The notes below the pieces were generated by a model. The model searched no databases, was not told the DNA's origin, and saw nothing but the letters and a program-made list of their open reading frames with translations. The position numbers and the translations under genes are program-made. Below, in pieces: positions 1 to 7,870 of a stretch of DNA of 30,801 nt. The stretch comes from Bacteroidota bacterium. GTDB lineage: Bacteria; Bacteroidota; Ignavibacteria; Ignavibacteriales; Melioribacteraceae. The stretch's first letter is position 1, and each line of letters opens with the position of its first letter. The stretch covers positions 1-30,801 of the forward strand of contig JAEXOD010000146.1 of the NCBI GenBank assembly GCA_023447335.1. Direction: 5' to 3'.

Positions 1-1
1 G

Positions 2-652
2 AAAATTATAGTTGCTTTAGAAAAACAAAAACGTGCTGCAGTTGAGAGCATGGTTAGTGTAATTTTAGATGAAGTTAATATAAAAGAACTCGAAGTTCTT
101 GATGATGAAGCCTCAATTGTTAATAAAACAGCTAAAGCTAATTTTAAAGTGATAGGTCCAAAATACGGGAAACTTGTTAAGGATTTAGGAAATAGGATAA
201 AAGAATTAACTAAAGACGAGATAGCCATTCTAGAAAAAGAAGGGAAAATAACTATTAACGTTGCGGAAACAGAATTAACAATAGGTTTGGAAGAAGTTGA
301 GATTTTGAGCTCGAATATTGAAGGTTGGTTGGTTGAAACCGATAACGGAATTACTGTTGCAATAGATACAGAACTTTCTGAAGATTTAATTGCGGAAGGT
401 TATGCGCGTGAATTTGTAAACCGAGTTCAAAATTTAAGAAAAGATAGCGGTTTGGATATTGTTGATAGAATAAAAATATTATACAAATCTGATAAAAAAT
501 TAGTTGACTATGTGCAAAAATTTTCCGAATATATATGTAATGAAACTTTAGCTGACGGAATTTTTTCTGTCGAAGAAATTACTAATAGCTCTACTGAATT
601 TGAGATAGTTGATTTTATTTGTAATATTGGAATAGAAAAAATAGAAAAATAA
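2..652 (+). CDS. ileS: Isoleucine--tRNA ligase, C-terminal part (partial, 5' end outside window)
   Basis: The reading frame is open from base 2 and ends at TAA 650-652, giving about 216 residues. An ATG at base 50 is internal and not the true start, because coding sequence continues upstream in the same frame (KIIVALEKQKRAAVESM). What is seen matches the C-terminal anticodon-binding and trailing region of class Ia isoleucyl-tRNA synthetases: the stretch LSEDLIAEGYAREFVNRVQNLRKDSGLDIVDRI is a highly typical family signature before the C-terminal tail. The enzyme charges tRNA-Ile in the cytoplasm. The catalytic HIGH and KMSKS regions lie outside the window, so activity cannot be judged. It is followed after 17 bp by the DksA-like gene, an order I associate with Chlorobi/Ignavibacteria-type genomes. 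Confidence 0.9.
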   Translation, partial: KIIVALEKQKRAAVESMVSVILDEVNIKELEVLDDEASIVNKTAKANFKVIGPKYGKLVKDLGNRIKELTKDEIAILEKEGKITINVAETELTIGLEEVEILSSNIEGWLVETDNGITVAIDTELSEDLIAEGYAREFVNRVQNLRKDSGLDIVDRIKILYKSDKKLVDYVQKFSEYICNETLADGIFSVEEITNSSTEFEIVDFICNIGIEKIEK

Positions 653-669
653 TATAGAACGGAGGAAAC

Positions 670-1446
670 ATGGCCCGATGTGCTAAAAAAAGTACTGAGC
701 CACAAGCTGAAACAAAGAAAGAAAAAACCGGAAAAAAAGTAACCGGTGAAGAAACTGTTGTAGCAGTTAATGAGACGGTTGAAATAGAAGAAGTTAAAGA
801 AAAGAAACCGGTAAAAAAAGCTGCTAAAATCAAGGAAGAAGCTAAACCCGAAAAAGAAAAAAAGACGGGTAAAACAACTAAAGCAAAAGCTGTACCTCTG
901 GAAGAAGAACCAAAACCTGTTGGAACAGTCGTAGAAGATACACCACAAGAACCAATAAGCGTGGCTCATTCAAAGAGTGATGAGGAAAACATGATTGAAC
1001 TTATGTCACCAACTCGAAAAATGAAGAAATTAAAAGGCTACTCTAAAAAAGATTTAGAAGAGTTTAAAGTTGTTATTCTTCAAAAACGTGAAGAGATTAT
1101 TGAACAAATTCAGATTCTAAAAGATCAAATGATGGATCCTTCTACCGGTCAGTATGTTAATGAAAACTCTCCGTACTCTTTGCATATGGCTGAACAGGGA
1201 ACTGATGCCCAAGAAAGAGAGAAGCTTTATCTTTGGGCTCAAAGAGAAAATAAATTTTTAGGATATTTAGAAGATTCATTAGTTAGAATTGAAAACGGAA
1301 CTTACGGTATTTGTATCGAATGTATTGATGAACCTCAAAATTTATGTCCTACTTGTCCGTTAATTCCTAAAGAAAGATTAATGGCAGTACCACACACACA
1401 ACATTGCTTACAAGTTAAAACAAAAATGCAGAAAACAAAAAAATAG
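670..1446 (+). CDS. DksA/TraR-family zinc-finger protein with long Lys/Glu-rich N-terminal extension
   Basis: This 258-residue protein starts at ATG 670, four bases after a clean GGAGG. Residues 1 to about 105 are low-complexity and rich in Lys, Glu, Thr and Ala. The rest resembles DksA/TraR: a coiled-coil-forming stretch (about 120-205), then a Cys-rich C-terminus from TYGICIEC onward. Family members bind RNA polymerase through its secondary channel and modulate initiation, often with ppGpp. E. coli DksA is about 151 residues, so the extension accounts for the extra length. The zinc motif is unusual: Cys215, Cys218, Cys226, Cys229 and Cys246 are present. The expected last CxxC pair reads CLQV, and an extra CPTC pair sits in an insertion before IPKERLMAVPHT. 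The family assignment is good; the transcriptional role is inferred. Confidence 0.8.
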   Translation: MARCAKKSTEPQAETKKEKTGKKVTGEETVVAVNETVEIEEVKEKKPVKKAAKIKEEAKPEKEKKTGKTTKAKAVPLEEEPKPVGTVVEDTPQEPISVAHSKSDEENMIELMSPTRKMKKLKGYSKKDLEEFKVVILQKREEIIEQIQILKDQMMDPSTGQYVNENSPYSLHMAEQGTDAQEREKLYLWAQRENKFLGYLEDSLVRIENGTYGICIECIDEPQNLCPTCPLIPKERLMAVPHTQHCLQVKTKMQKTKK

Positions 1447-1453
1447 GTATTTA

Positions 1454-2089
1454 GTGAAAGTATTTTATTATTCTGCATTAGTTGTTATTATAGATCAAAT
1501 TACAAAGATTTTAGTAAAAGGGATTAATATCCCTTTTCTAAATCTTAATATTGTAGGTATGGATGAACATCAAAGTTTTAATGTGATAGGTGAATTTTTT
1601 AAAATCACATTTGTTGAAAATCCCGGAATGGCTTTTGGAATAGGTGTAAATTCTGAAATAAAATTACTACTTTCGATATTTTCAATTATTGCAGGAATAG
1701 GTATAATATATTATATATACATTTCTCGAAACGAGAGATTTATTTTTAGGTTTGCTCTAGCTCTTATATTAGGCGGAGCAATAGGTAATTTAATAGATCG
1801 TACTTTTTATGGAGTTATATATGGTTACGCTCCTTTATTTTATGGTCATGTAGTTGATTTTTTCAACGTAGAATTTATTGATTTTTCTTTTTTTGGTCAA
1901 ACATATGAAAGATTTCCTGTTTTTAACATTGCGGATAGTGCAGTATCTGTTGGTGTAGTTCTTTTATTATTTTTTAATAAAACAGTTGAAGAAAAGAATG
2001 AAGATACCGCTTTAGTAACTGAAGAAACTGAGAATACTGAAAAAATAGACGAGACCGAAATACAGCCTGATGGGAAAAATAATAACTGA
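1454..2089 (+). CDS. lspA: Lipoprotein signal peptidase (signal peptidase II)
   Basis: This inner-membrane aspartyl protease cleaves the signal peptide from diacylglyceryl-modified prolipoproteins. The start is GTG 1454, seven bases after the preceding stop. The four hydrophobic segments of the family are visible. The catalytic aspartates are D115 in GNLIDR and D161 in FNIADSAV, and the ENPGMAFG motif near residue 55 is also typical. Length is 211 residues against about 160-170 in E. coli. The excess is mostly a charged C-terminal tail of about 35 residues, rich in Glu, Thr and Asp, after the last membrane helix. The gene overlaps the next one by 20 bp, so the end of the tail shares DNA with the start of the pseudouridine synthase and the two are probably translationally coupled. 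Confidence 0.93.
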   Translation: MKVFYYSALVVIIDQITKILVKGINIPFLNLNIVGMDEHQSFNVIGEFFKITFVENPGMAFGIGVNSEIKLLLSIFSIIAGIGIIYYIYISRNERFIFRFALALILGGAIGNLIDRTFYGVIYGYAPLFYGHVVDFFNVEFIDFSFFGQTYERFPVFNIADSAVSVGVVLLLFFNKTVEEKNEDTALVTEETENTEKIDETEIQPDGKNNN

Positions 2090-3053
2090 AAAGAAATTTA
2101 GAATTGAAATAACAGAAGGGAAGAAAAAAGAAAGAATTGATACATATTTAACCAATTCTATTGAAAATTCTACTCGCACAAAAATTCAAAAATTAATTAA
2201 AGCAGATTTAGTTTTAGTTAACGGAAAACCGGTAAAGCCTAATTATATTGTTGCACCAAGGGATATAATAGATGTTTCTATTCCGGTTTCTCCTCGACCC
2301 GAAACTACAGAACCTGAAGAAATACCGATAGATATAATATATGAAGACGATTATTTATTAATAGTAAATAAACCTGCCGGAATAGTTGTTCACCCTTCTC
2401 TGGGTAATTATACAGGTACGTTAGTTAACGCCTTGCTTTTTCATATAAATAAACTTAGTAACGGAAGTGATCCGGGCAGACCCGGTATAGTTCATAGAAT
2501 TGATAAAGATACTAGCGGATTATTGCTTATAGCTAAAGATGAAGTTTCACACGCATTTCTAGCTAAACAATTTGCCAATCATACTATCGAAAGAGAATAT
2601 TGGGCTGTATGTTGGGGGTTATTTAAAGAGAAGGAAGGAGAAATTATTGGTAATATTGCCCGAAGCACAAAAGATCGAAAAGTTTTTACGGTTCATCCGG
2701 AACAGGGAAAACATGCGCAAACTAATTTTAAAGTTTTAGAAGAGTACGAATTTTGTTCTTTAATTAGCTGTAAACTTAAAACAGGCAGGACTCATCAAAT
2801 ACGTGTTCATTTAAGTAGCATTAATCATCCTATTTTTGGTGATCCGACATACAACGGCAGAAAAATTATGTATGGCAGTGATTTGCCGAAAATAAAAAAT
2901 AGAGTAGACAATTTATTAGAAATAATTACACGTCAGGCGTTGCATGCAAAAACTTTAGGATTTATTCATCCGGCAACCAAAGAAAAAGTTTTTTTTAATT
3001 CCGAATTACCTGAAGATATAAATATTTTAATAAGTAAACTAAAATATGATTAG
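2070..3053 (+). CDS. rluD: RluA/RluD-family 23S rRNA pseudouridine synthase
   Basis: The 327-residue protein isomerises uridine to pseudouridine in RNA, probably 23S rRNA. An N-terminal S4 RNA-binding domain (about residues 14-75) is followed by the catalytic domain. The conserved HRIDKDTSGLLLIAK motif carries the catalytic aspartate D145, and GRTHQIRVHL lies near residue 240. Domain order and length fit RluD rather than the shorter RluA or RsuA types, but RluC or another paralogue cannot be excluded without comparison. It starts at ATG 2070 inside the end of lspA and ends at TAG 3051-3053. An lspA-rluD pairing is common in bacteria, consistent with one operon. Confidence 0.88.
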   Translation: MGKIITEKKFRIEITEGKKKERIDTYLTNSIENSTRTKIQKLIKADLVLVNGKPVKPNYIVAPRDIIDVSIPVSPRPETTEPEEIPIDIIYEDDYLLIVNKPAGIVVHPSLGNYTGTLVNALLFHINKLSNGSDPGRPGIVHRIDKDTSGLLLIAKDEVSHAFLAKQFANHTIEREYWAVCWGLFKEKEGEIIGNIARSTKDRKVFTVHPEQGKHAQTNFKVLEEYEFCSLISCKLKTGRTHQIRVHLSSINHPIFGDPTYNGRKIMYGSDLPKIKNRVDNLLEIITRQALHAKTLGFIHPATKEKVFFNSELPEDINILISKLKYD

Positions 3054-3111
3054 GAATTAATAATTACCCTTTTATCAAATTTATTAATAAATAAAACAAT
3101 TCTTTTTTTCA

Positions 3112-3139
3112 TTGTAATTTGAGCTATTTTTTGTATATT
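3112..3139 (+). promoter_or_regulatory. Candidate sigma70-like promoter for ilvE leader
   Basis: TTGTAA at 3112-3117 and TATATT at 3134-3139 are separated by 16 bp. This would start transcription near 3146, upstream of the leader ORF at 3182 and of ilvE. The surrounding DNA is very AT-rich, so chance matches are likely, and the organism may not use the E. coli consensus. Treat as a candidate. Confidence 0.35.
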
Positions 3140-3181
3140 GAAGTGTGATAGATTAAAGGTTTTACAGTATAAAAAATATAT

Positions 3182-3292
3182 ATGAAAACTATAATAATTA
3201 AAGGAAATATAATTATTGGCTTATACTTAGCACTATTGTGCCCGGTAGTATCCGGGCGATTAGTCAAAAACCTTCAGTCTATAAAAGAATAA
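3182..3292 (+). CDS. Putative ilvE leader peptide, 36 residues, rich in Ile/Leu/Val
   Basis: A short ORF runs from ATG 3182 to TAA 3290-3292, ending 23 bp before the ilvE start. Of its 36 codons 16 are branched-chain: seven Ile (two runs of III at residues 4-6 and 10-12), six Leu (including LYLALL at 14-19) and three Val. This is the composition expected of an attenuator leader peptide upstream of a branched-chain amino acid gene. No strong Shine-Dalgarno precedes it, and no U-tailed terminator hairpin lies between it and ilvE, so classical transcription attenuation is not supported. Control at translation is possible: a GCCCGG hairpin lies within codons 20-26, and CCTTC near the ORF end (3271-3275) could pair with the GAAGG of the ilvE ribosome binding site. 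Hydrophobic small ORFs also occur by chance in AT-rich DNA. Confidence 0.4.
   Translation: MKTIIIKGNIIIGLYLALLCPVVSGRLVKNLQSIKE
3240..3257 (+). promoter_or_regulatory. GC-rich hairpin in the ilvE leader
   Basis: A perfect 6-bp inverted repeat, GCCCGG (3240-3245) and CCGGGC (3252-3257), encloses the loop TAGTAT. Outside it ACTA (3232-3235) can pair with TAGT (3261-3264) across a small internal loop. Six consecutive G-C pairs are striking in DNA this AT-rich. It is followed by CAAAAACC rather than a T-run, so it is not a simple terminator. Its position inside the Ile/Leu/Val-rich leader ORF suggests a regulatory role. Confidence 0.45.
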
Positions 3293-3315
3293 AAAAATTA
3301 GAAGGAAGGACAACT

Positions 3316-4389
3316 ATGGTATCTAACATCACATTAGAGACAAGCGATATTAAGAAAAAAGTAGAACTGCCGGAAAAAATAATTTTTGGCAGAACATTTA
3401 CGACTCATATGTTCGAAATGGATTATGACTCTGAAGTAGGCAAATGGATTAACCCACGAATTAAAGATTACGGGACAATTGACGTTAGCCCGGCAACAAT
3501 GGTTTTTCATTACGCACAAGCTATATTTGAAGGACTAAAAGCTTATAAGTTGGATAACGGTAAAATTGCGATATTTAGACCGGAAAAGAATATTGAAAGA
3601 TTTAATAATTCCTGTAGAAGAATGTGCATTCCGGAAATTAATCCTGAATTATTTATGGAAGCAATGAAAGAATTAATTAAAATTGATAGTGAATGGATAC
3701 CTACAAGACCCGGACATGCATTATATATTAGACCTTTTGTTTTTGCTTCCGAACCGGTATTAGGTGTTAGACCTTCTGACAATTATAAGTTTATGATTAT
3801 TTTAAGTCCTGTTGGTCCTTACTATCCCGAAGGTTTTAAACCTGTTCCGATTATGGCTACCGATAAATACGTAAGAGCTGTTAGAAAAGGAGTAGGTGAT
3901 TGTAAAACATCCGGTAACTACGGAGCAAGTTTGTTAGCTCAAAGAGAAGCTAGAGCAGAAGGTTATTCCCAAGTTCTTTGGTTAGACGGAATTGAACAAA
4001 AATATATTGAAGAAGTAGGAACAATGAACATCTTTATAAGATTTAAAGATGAAATAGTTACGCCAAAACTTACGGGATCAATTTTACCCGGTGTTACAAG
4101 AATGTCGGTGATTCAAATGTTGAGAGATAAAGGGTATACTGTTAGTGAAAGAATGGTTTCGATTGACGAAGTGATTGAAGGGTATGAAAACGGTAATTTA
4201 ATAGAGATATTCGGAAGCGGAACCGCAGCTGTAATTTCTGCAGTAAGCAAGCTAAAATATAATGATAAAGTATTGTATTTTAGCGAAGACAAGCCCGGAG
4301 AATTAAGTAAAGAGCTTTATGAAGAGCTTACTGCAATTCAATACGGTAAGGTTGAAGATGTTTATAATTGGTTAATTTATGTTGAATAG
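3316..4389 (+). CDS. ilvE: Branched-chain amino acid aminotransferase
   Basis: This PLP fold-type IV enzyme transfers amino groups between glutamate and the 2-keto acids of Ile, Leu and Val, the last step of their synthesis. The frame is open upstream to a GTG at 3238. I chose ATG 3316 because a strong ribosome binding site (GAAGGAAGGA, 3301-3310) precedes it and the 26 upstream residues do not look like family sequence. This gives 357 residues, normal for the family. The PLP-binding lysine is probably K197 in GDCKTSGNYGAS. The EEVGTMNIF motif and a phosphate-binding FGSGTAAVIS segment near the C-terminus are also present. The pattern resembles the longer BCAT type (B. subtilis/eukaryotic) rather than E. 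coli IlvE. Possible regulation by the leader is described separately. Confidence 0.92.
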   Translation: MVSNITLETSDIKKKVELPEKIIFGRTFTTHMFEMDYDSEVGKWINPRIKDYGTIDVSPATMVFHYAQAIFEGLKAYKLDNGKIAIFRPEKNIERFNNSCRRMCIPEINPELFMEAMKELIKIDSEWIPTRPGHALYIRPFVFASEPVLGVRPSDNYKFMIILSPVGPYYPEGFKPVPIMATDKYVRAVRKGVGDCKTSGNYGASLLAQREARAEGYSQVLWLDGIEQKYIEEVGTMNIFIRFKDEIVTPKLTGSILPGVTRMSVIQMLRDKGYTVSERMVSIDEVIEGYENGNLIEIFGSGTAAVISAVSKLKYNDKVLYFSEDKPGELSKELYEELTAIQYGKVEDVYNWLIYVE

Positions 4390-4401
4390 ATTTAGAGAAA
4401 A

Positions 4402-5484
4402 ATGAAAAAAATATTTTATTTTATGATAGCTGTAGTAGTATTTACTACAGCTTTTTATTGTCAGGATAAGCCAAAAAATATTATTTTGATGATCGGTGAC
4501 GGAATGAGTATTAATAGTGTGGGTGTATCCGAAATGTTTTTTGAGAACTCACCTTATAGAAAATTTACGCATACAGGGTTAGTTGTTACTGTAGCTGCCG
4601 ATAAATTAATTACAGATTCTGCCGCCGGAGCAACTGCTTTTGCAACAGGTTACAGAACAAATAAATTGATGGTTTCTTATAAACCTGATAGTACAAAGGT
4701 TGAAACCATATTAGAGTTTTTAGCTAATAAGGATTATGCAACCGGAATTATTGCAACAAGCTCACTAACTGATGCAACTCCGGCATGTTTTGGGGCTCAT
4801 TCTATCTCTCGTTATAACTTTTATGATATTGCAGATCAATATTCAAATTTGAAGATTGATTATCTTGTCGGAGGTGGTACTCAATATTTTTTATCTGAAA
4901 ACATGGGTGGTACTCGAACAGACGGTGTAAATGTTGTTGAAAAATTTACAAAAAAAGGATTTGTTTTTCATGATAAGATAGAAGAAATAATATCATATAA
5001 TAAAAAAGAACCTTTATTTGGGTTAATTGGTTACGATGAAATGCCGGAAGCATGGAATAGAAAATTTTCACTTGGTGATTTAGCCAAATCTGGTCTTTCT
5101 TATTTAAGCAACACAGGAAAAAACTTTTTTATAATGATTGAAGGATCACAAATTGATAATGTGAACCACGGAAACAATAAAGAAGGTTTAATTTCGGAAC
5201 TTTCTGATTTTAATACTGCCGTAAATTATGCTCTTGAATTTGCTGAAAAAGATAAAAATACATTAGTTGTAGTTTTAGCCGATCATGATACCGGAGGTCT
5301 TTCAATAATAAATGGTGATCAGAGAAAAAAAGAGTTTGATTTAGGATGGACTACAAAAAATCACGCGGCTAATATGGTAGCAGTATTTGCAAAAGGTCCC
5401 GGAGCAGAAAAATTTACCGGAATTATGGATAATTTTCAGGTCGGTAGAAAACTATTTGAGTTTTTTGGTAAGACAATTGAATAA
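4402..5484 (+). CDS. Alkaline phosphatase, secreted
   Basis: This 360-residue metal-dependent phosphomonoesterase of the alkaline phosphatase superfamily has an N-terminal signal peptide (Lys-Lys, then a hydrophobic segment to about residue 18), so a periplasmic or outer-membrane location is likely. A Cys at residue 20 (AFYCQ) is only a poor match to a lipobox. Active-site features visible in order are D33 in LMIGDGMS, nucleophile S73 in TDSAAGATAFATG, EGSQIDNVNH near residue 250, D294-H295 in ADHDTGG, and H321 in KNHAANMV. It starts at ATG 4402, 12 bp after ilvE, and is probably cotranscribed with it, though no functional link is evident. It is shorter than E. coli PhoA (about 470) but within the range of bacterial relatives. 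The substrate is unknown; phosphodiesterase-like activity cannot be excluded. Confidence 0.88.
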   Translation: MKKIFYFMIAVVVFTTAFYCQDKPKNIILMIGDGMSINSVGVSEMFFENSPYRKFTHTGLVVTVAADKLITDSAAGATAFATGYRTNKLMVSYKPDSTKVETILEFLANKDYATGIIATSSLTDATPACFGAHSISRYNFYDIADQYSNLKIDYLVGGGTQYFLSENMGGTRTDGVNVVEKFTKKGFVFHDKIEEIISYNKKEPLFGLIGYDEMPEAWNRKFSLGDLAKSGLSYLSNTGKNFFIMIEGSQIDNVNHGNNKEGLISELSDFNTAVNYALEFAEKDKNTLVVVLADHDTGGLSIINGDQRKKEFDLGWTTKNHAANMVAVFAKGPGAEKFTGIMDNFQVGRKLFEFFGKTIE

Positions 5485-5499
5485 AAGATCGGGAGCAAA

Positions 5500-6282
5500 G
5501 TGAATAGTTCAATAATAATGATTTTTGAAAAACTTGGTGATAGAACATTAAAATTTTTTACTGAATTTGGGCAAGTTTCATTGTTGTTTTGGGGAATTAT
5601 TCGATTTGCTCCTAATATGATTAAAAGTCGAAAGCTTTTATTTATGCAAATGGAGCATATTGGTGTTAATTCACTGCCGCTAGTGCTAATTATTGCTTCT
5701 TTTACTGGGGCTGTTTCTGCTTGGCAGGCTGCATATCAGCTAAAAGGGCTTGCTCCGCTTTCGTTTTTAGGTACTGCTACCAGTAGAGCCATAATTACTG
5801 AATTAGGACCTGTTTTGACTGCTATAGTTATTGCCGGGAGAGTGGGAGCATCAATTGCTGCTGAATTAGGGAGCATGAAGGTTACGGAGCAAATTGATGC
5901 ATTGGAGACAATGGGAATTAGTCCTATTAGATATTTAGCCATGCCACGTTTTTTTGCTACAATTTTCATGATGCCTGTATTAATTGTAATTGCAAATACG
6001 ATAGCAGTATTAGGTGCATTTGTAATTTCTAGATACTTTTTGGGTATATCTTTTGATGTTTATTTCGATTCTGTTAAGAGATATTTTTTAGTTAGTGATT
6101 TTATGTTCGGCATAATAAAAGGAATTGTATTCGGAGGTTTTACTTCGTTGATGGGATGTCATATTGGATTTAGAACAGAAGGCGGAGCTGAAGGTGTTGG
6201 ACTATCTACCATAAGAAGTTTTGTTATGGCTAGTGCTTTAATTCTTATATTAGACTATATAATATGGACTTTAGCATTTTAG
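5500..6282 (+). CDS. mlaE: MlaE/YrbE-family ABC transporter permease
   Basis: This 260-residue integral inner-membrane protein belongs to the MlaE permease family, which moves phospholipid or other lipids between inner and outer membrane with an MlaF ATPase and an MlaD (MCE) substrate-binding subunit. Seen: several hydrophobic helices, and the family core AIITELGPVLTAIVIAGRVGASIAAELGSMKVTEQIDALETMG at about residues 90-135. The start is GTG 5500, after GGGAG; an internal ATG at 5518 is an alternative. It sits 15 bp after the phosphatase. No mlaF or mlaD gene follows: the next gene, after 132 bp with its own promoter, is the glycan flippase. The partners must be elsewhere, or synteny has been broken here. 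Confidence 0.88.
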   Translation: MNSSIIMIFEKLGDRTLKFFTEFGQVSLLFWGIIRFAPNMIKSRKLLFMQMEHIGVNSLPLVLIIASFTGAVSAWQAAYQLKGLAPLSFLGTATSRAIITELGPVLTAIVIAGRVGASIAAELGSMKVTEQIDALETMGISPIRYLAMPRFFATIFMMPVLIVIANTIAVLGAFVISRYFLGISFDVYFDSVKRYFLVSDFMFGIIKGIVFGGFTSLMGCHIGFRTEGGAEGVGLSTIRSFVMASALILILDYIIWTLAF

Positions 6283-6312
6283 TTATTGATTTAATTAATA
6301 AGTGATAAACTG

Positions 6313-6341
6313 TTGATTTTAATGGGATTAAATAGTATAAT
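6313..6341 (+). promoter_or_regulatory. Sigma70-like promoter of the glycan operon
   Basis: TTGATT (6313-6318) and a perfect TATAAT (6336-6341) are separated by exactly 17 bp. Transcription would start near 6348, leaving about 66 nt of leader before the flippase start codon. This is the best promoter match noticed in the window, and it sits where the long same-strand glycan cluster begins. Confidence 0.55.
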
Positions 6342-6414
6342 TAAAGTTTAAAATAAAATTCTATAATAAGCTTTTGCCTTAATAATTTTCCTAAACATAT
6401 AAAAACAGCATAAA

Positions 6415-7863
6415 TTGGATAAAAAAAATAAAACCATATCCGGGTTTTTCTGGAGTTTTGTAGATAGTTTTTCTACCATCTTAATCCAATTCATAATCGG
6501 TATTATATTAGCACGCATATTATCAGTAAAAGAATTCGGTTTAATCGGAATCTTGACTTTATTTATGAATATATCTCAAGTAATGATTGATAGCGGGTTT
6601 AAAATAGGCTTGCTCCGCCGAAAAAATTGTACAGATACTGAATACTCAACTGTTTTTTATTTTAATATATCGGTAAGTTTTATTCTATATGTGCTCCTCT
6701 TTTTATCTGCGGGTCATGTTAGTAAATTCTTTAATGAACCAATATTAACTGCTCCGATGAGAGTTATAAGTTTAGGTTTAGTATTTAATTCTTTCGGATT
6801 AATTCAGAGTGTTATTTTATTAAAGAATATTGATTTTAGGAAGCAAGCAGGAATTTCTATAATTGCAATAACTGTTTCGGGCATAATAGCAGTTCTAATG
6901 GCGTTGAACGGTTTTGGTATTTGGAGCTTGGTCGCCCTTAATATTCTTAGAACAGCTACTAATACCATGTTGTTATGGATAAAATCGACTTGGAGACCGG
7001 CATTTGTTTTTTGCAAAAAAACTTTTGTTGAGATATATTCTTTTAGTAAAAATTTACTAGTTAGCGGACTAATAAGCACAATTTATGAAAATGCATATTA
7101 CTTTGTAATTGGTAAATATTTTTCAACTACAGATTTGGGATACTATACGAGAGCAGAGCAGTTTAAATATATACCGTCTCAAGGTATGACGGAAATTATT
7201 AATAGAGTTAGTTTTCCGGTACTTTCATCAATTCAAGATGATGAACTCGCCCTAAAAGAAGGTTATAAAAAATTAATTAGGGTTACCATGTTTATTTCTT
7301 TTATATTTATGATTGGAATGGCTTCAGTATCAGATTCATTAATTGTATTTTTAATTGGAGAAAAATGGATAACTGCTGCGGAGTATTTAAGACTTTTGTG
7401 TTTTGTAGGTATGCTATATCCATTTCAAGCATTAAATCTAAGTATGTTGCAACTTAAAGGACGGTCAGATCTTTTTTTGCGATTAGATATTATAAAAAAG
7501 TCTTTTGCAATTCCCGCTATAATAATTGGTGTATTGTTTGGTATTAAATTTATGCTATATGCTATGTTATTGAATTCCATAGTTGCTTTTTTCTTAGATA
7601 GCACATTTAGCGGAAAAATGATTAATTACTCAGTTTATGAGCAGATAAAGGATATTTACTCTTCTTTTTTTGTTGCATTGTTTATGGGGTTTGGGCTAAT
7701 GCTAATTAGATATTTATTACCTTTACATAATTCTATAGTTTTATTCTCACAAATATTTTTGGGTATTATTTTAGTTATTATTATTAGCGAGATATTTAAT
7801 AAATACGAATACTTTGAGATAAAAGAAATTATTAAGGGATTTATAAAAAAAAATAAAAAATAG
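6415..7863 (+). CDS. Polysaccharide flippase, Wzx/WzxC-like (MOP superfamily)
   Basis: This 482-residue protein is strongly hydrophobic throughout, with about 12-14 membrane segments. It resembles WzxC-type oligosaccharide flippases, including the N-terminal ARILSVKEFGLIGI pattern near residue 35 and the YTRAEQFKYIPSQGM motif near 245. The family translocates undecaprenyl-pyrophosphate-linked oligosaccharides from the cytoplasmic to the periplasmic face of the inner membrane. The start appears to be TTG 6415: the frame is closed by a stop at 6400-6402 and no ATG lies between. It is the first gene of the glycan cluster, behind the promoter at 6313-6341. The glycan specificity cannot be read from the sequence. 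Confidence 0.88.
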   Translation: MDKKNKTISGFFWSFVDSFSTILIQFIIGIILARILSVKEFGLIGILTLFMNISQVMIDSGFKIGLLRRKNCTDTEYSTVFYFNISVSFILYVLLFLSAGHVSKFFNEPILTAPMRVISLGLVFNSFGLIQSVILLKNIDFRKQAGISIIAITVSGIIAVLMALNGFGIWSLVALNILRTATNTMLLWIKSTWRPAFVFCKKTFVEIYSFSKNLLVSGLISTIYENAYYFVIGKYFSTTDLGYYTRAEQFKYIPSQGMTEIINRVSFPVLSSIQDDELALKEGYKKLIRVTMFISFIFMIGMASVSDSLIVFLIGEKWITAAEYLRLLCFVGMLYPFQALNLSMLQLKGRSDLFLRLDIIKKSFAIPAIIIGVLFGIKFMLYAMLLNSIVAFFLDSTFSGKMINYSVYEQIKDIYSSFFVALFMGFGLMLIRYLLPLHNSIVLFSQIFLGIILVIIISEIFNKYEYFEIKEIIKGFIKKNKK

Positions 7864-7870
7864 TATTTAT

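Noticed and set aside
508..969. Long minus-strand frame opposite the ileS end and the DksA-like gene
   Set aside because: It is Phe/Ser-rich low-complexity sequence, the mirror of Lys/Glu-rich codons on the plus strand, with no support of its own.
3080..3107. Palindrome TTTATTAATAAA plus downstream T-run as a terminator of the rluD-like gene
   Set aside because: The stem is purely A-T and the T-run begins several bases beyond it, so it would be too weak to call in AT-rich DNA.
3238..3315. Upstream GTG extension of ilvE adding 26 residues
   Set aside because: The added residues do not look like the family, they overlap the GC-rich hairpin and leader ORF, and ATG 3316 has a strong ribosome binding site.
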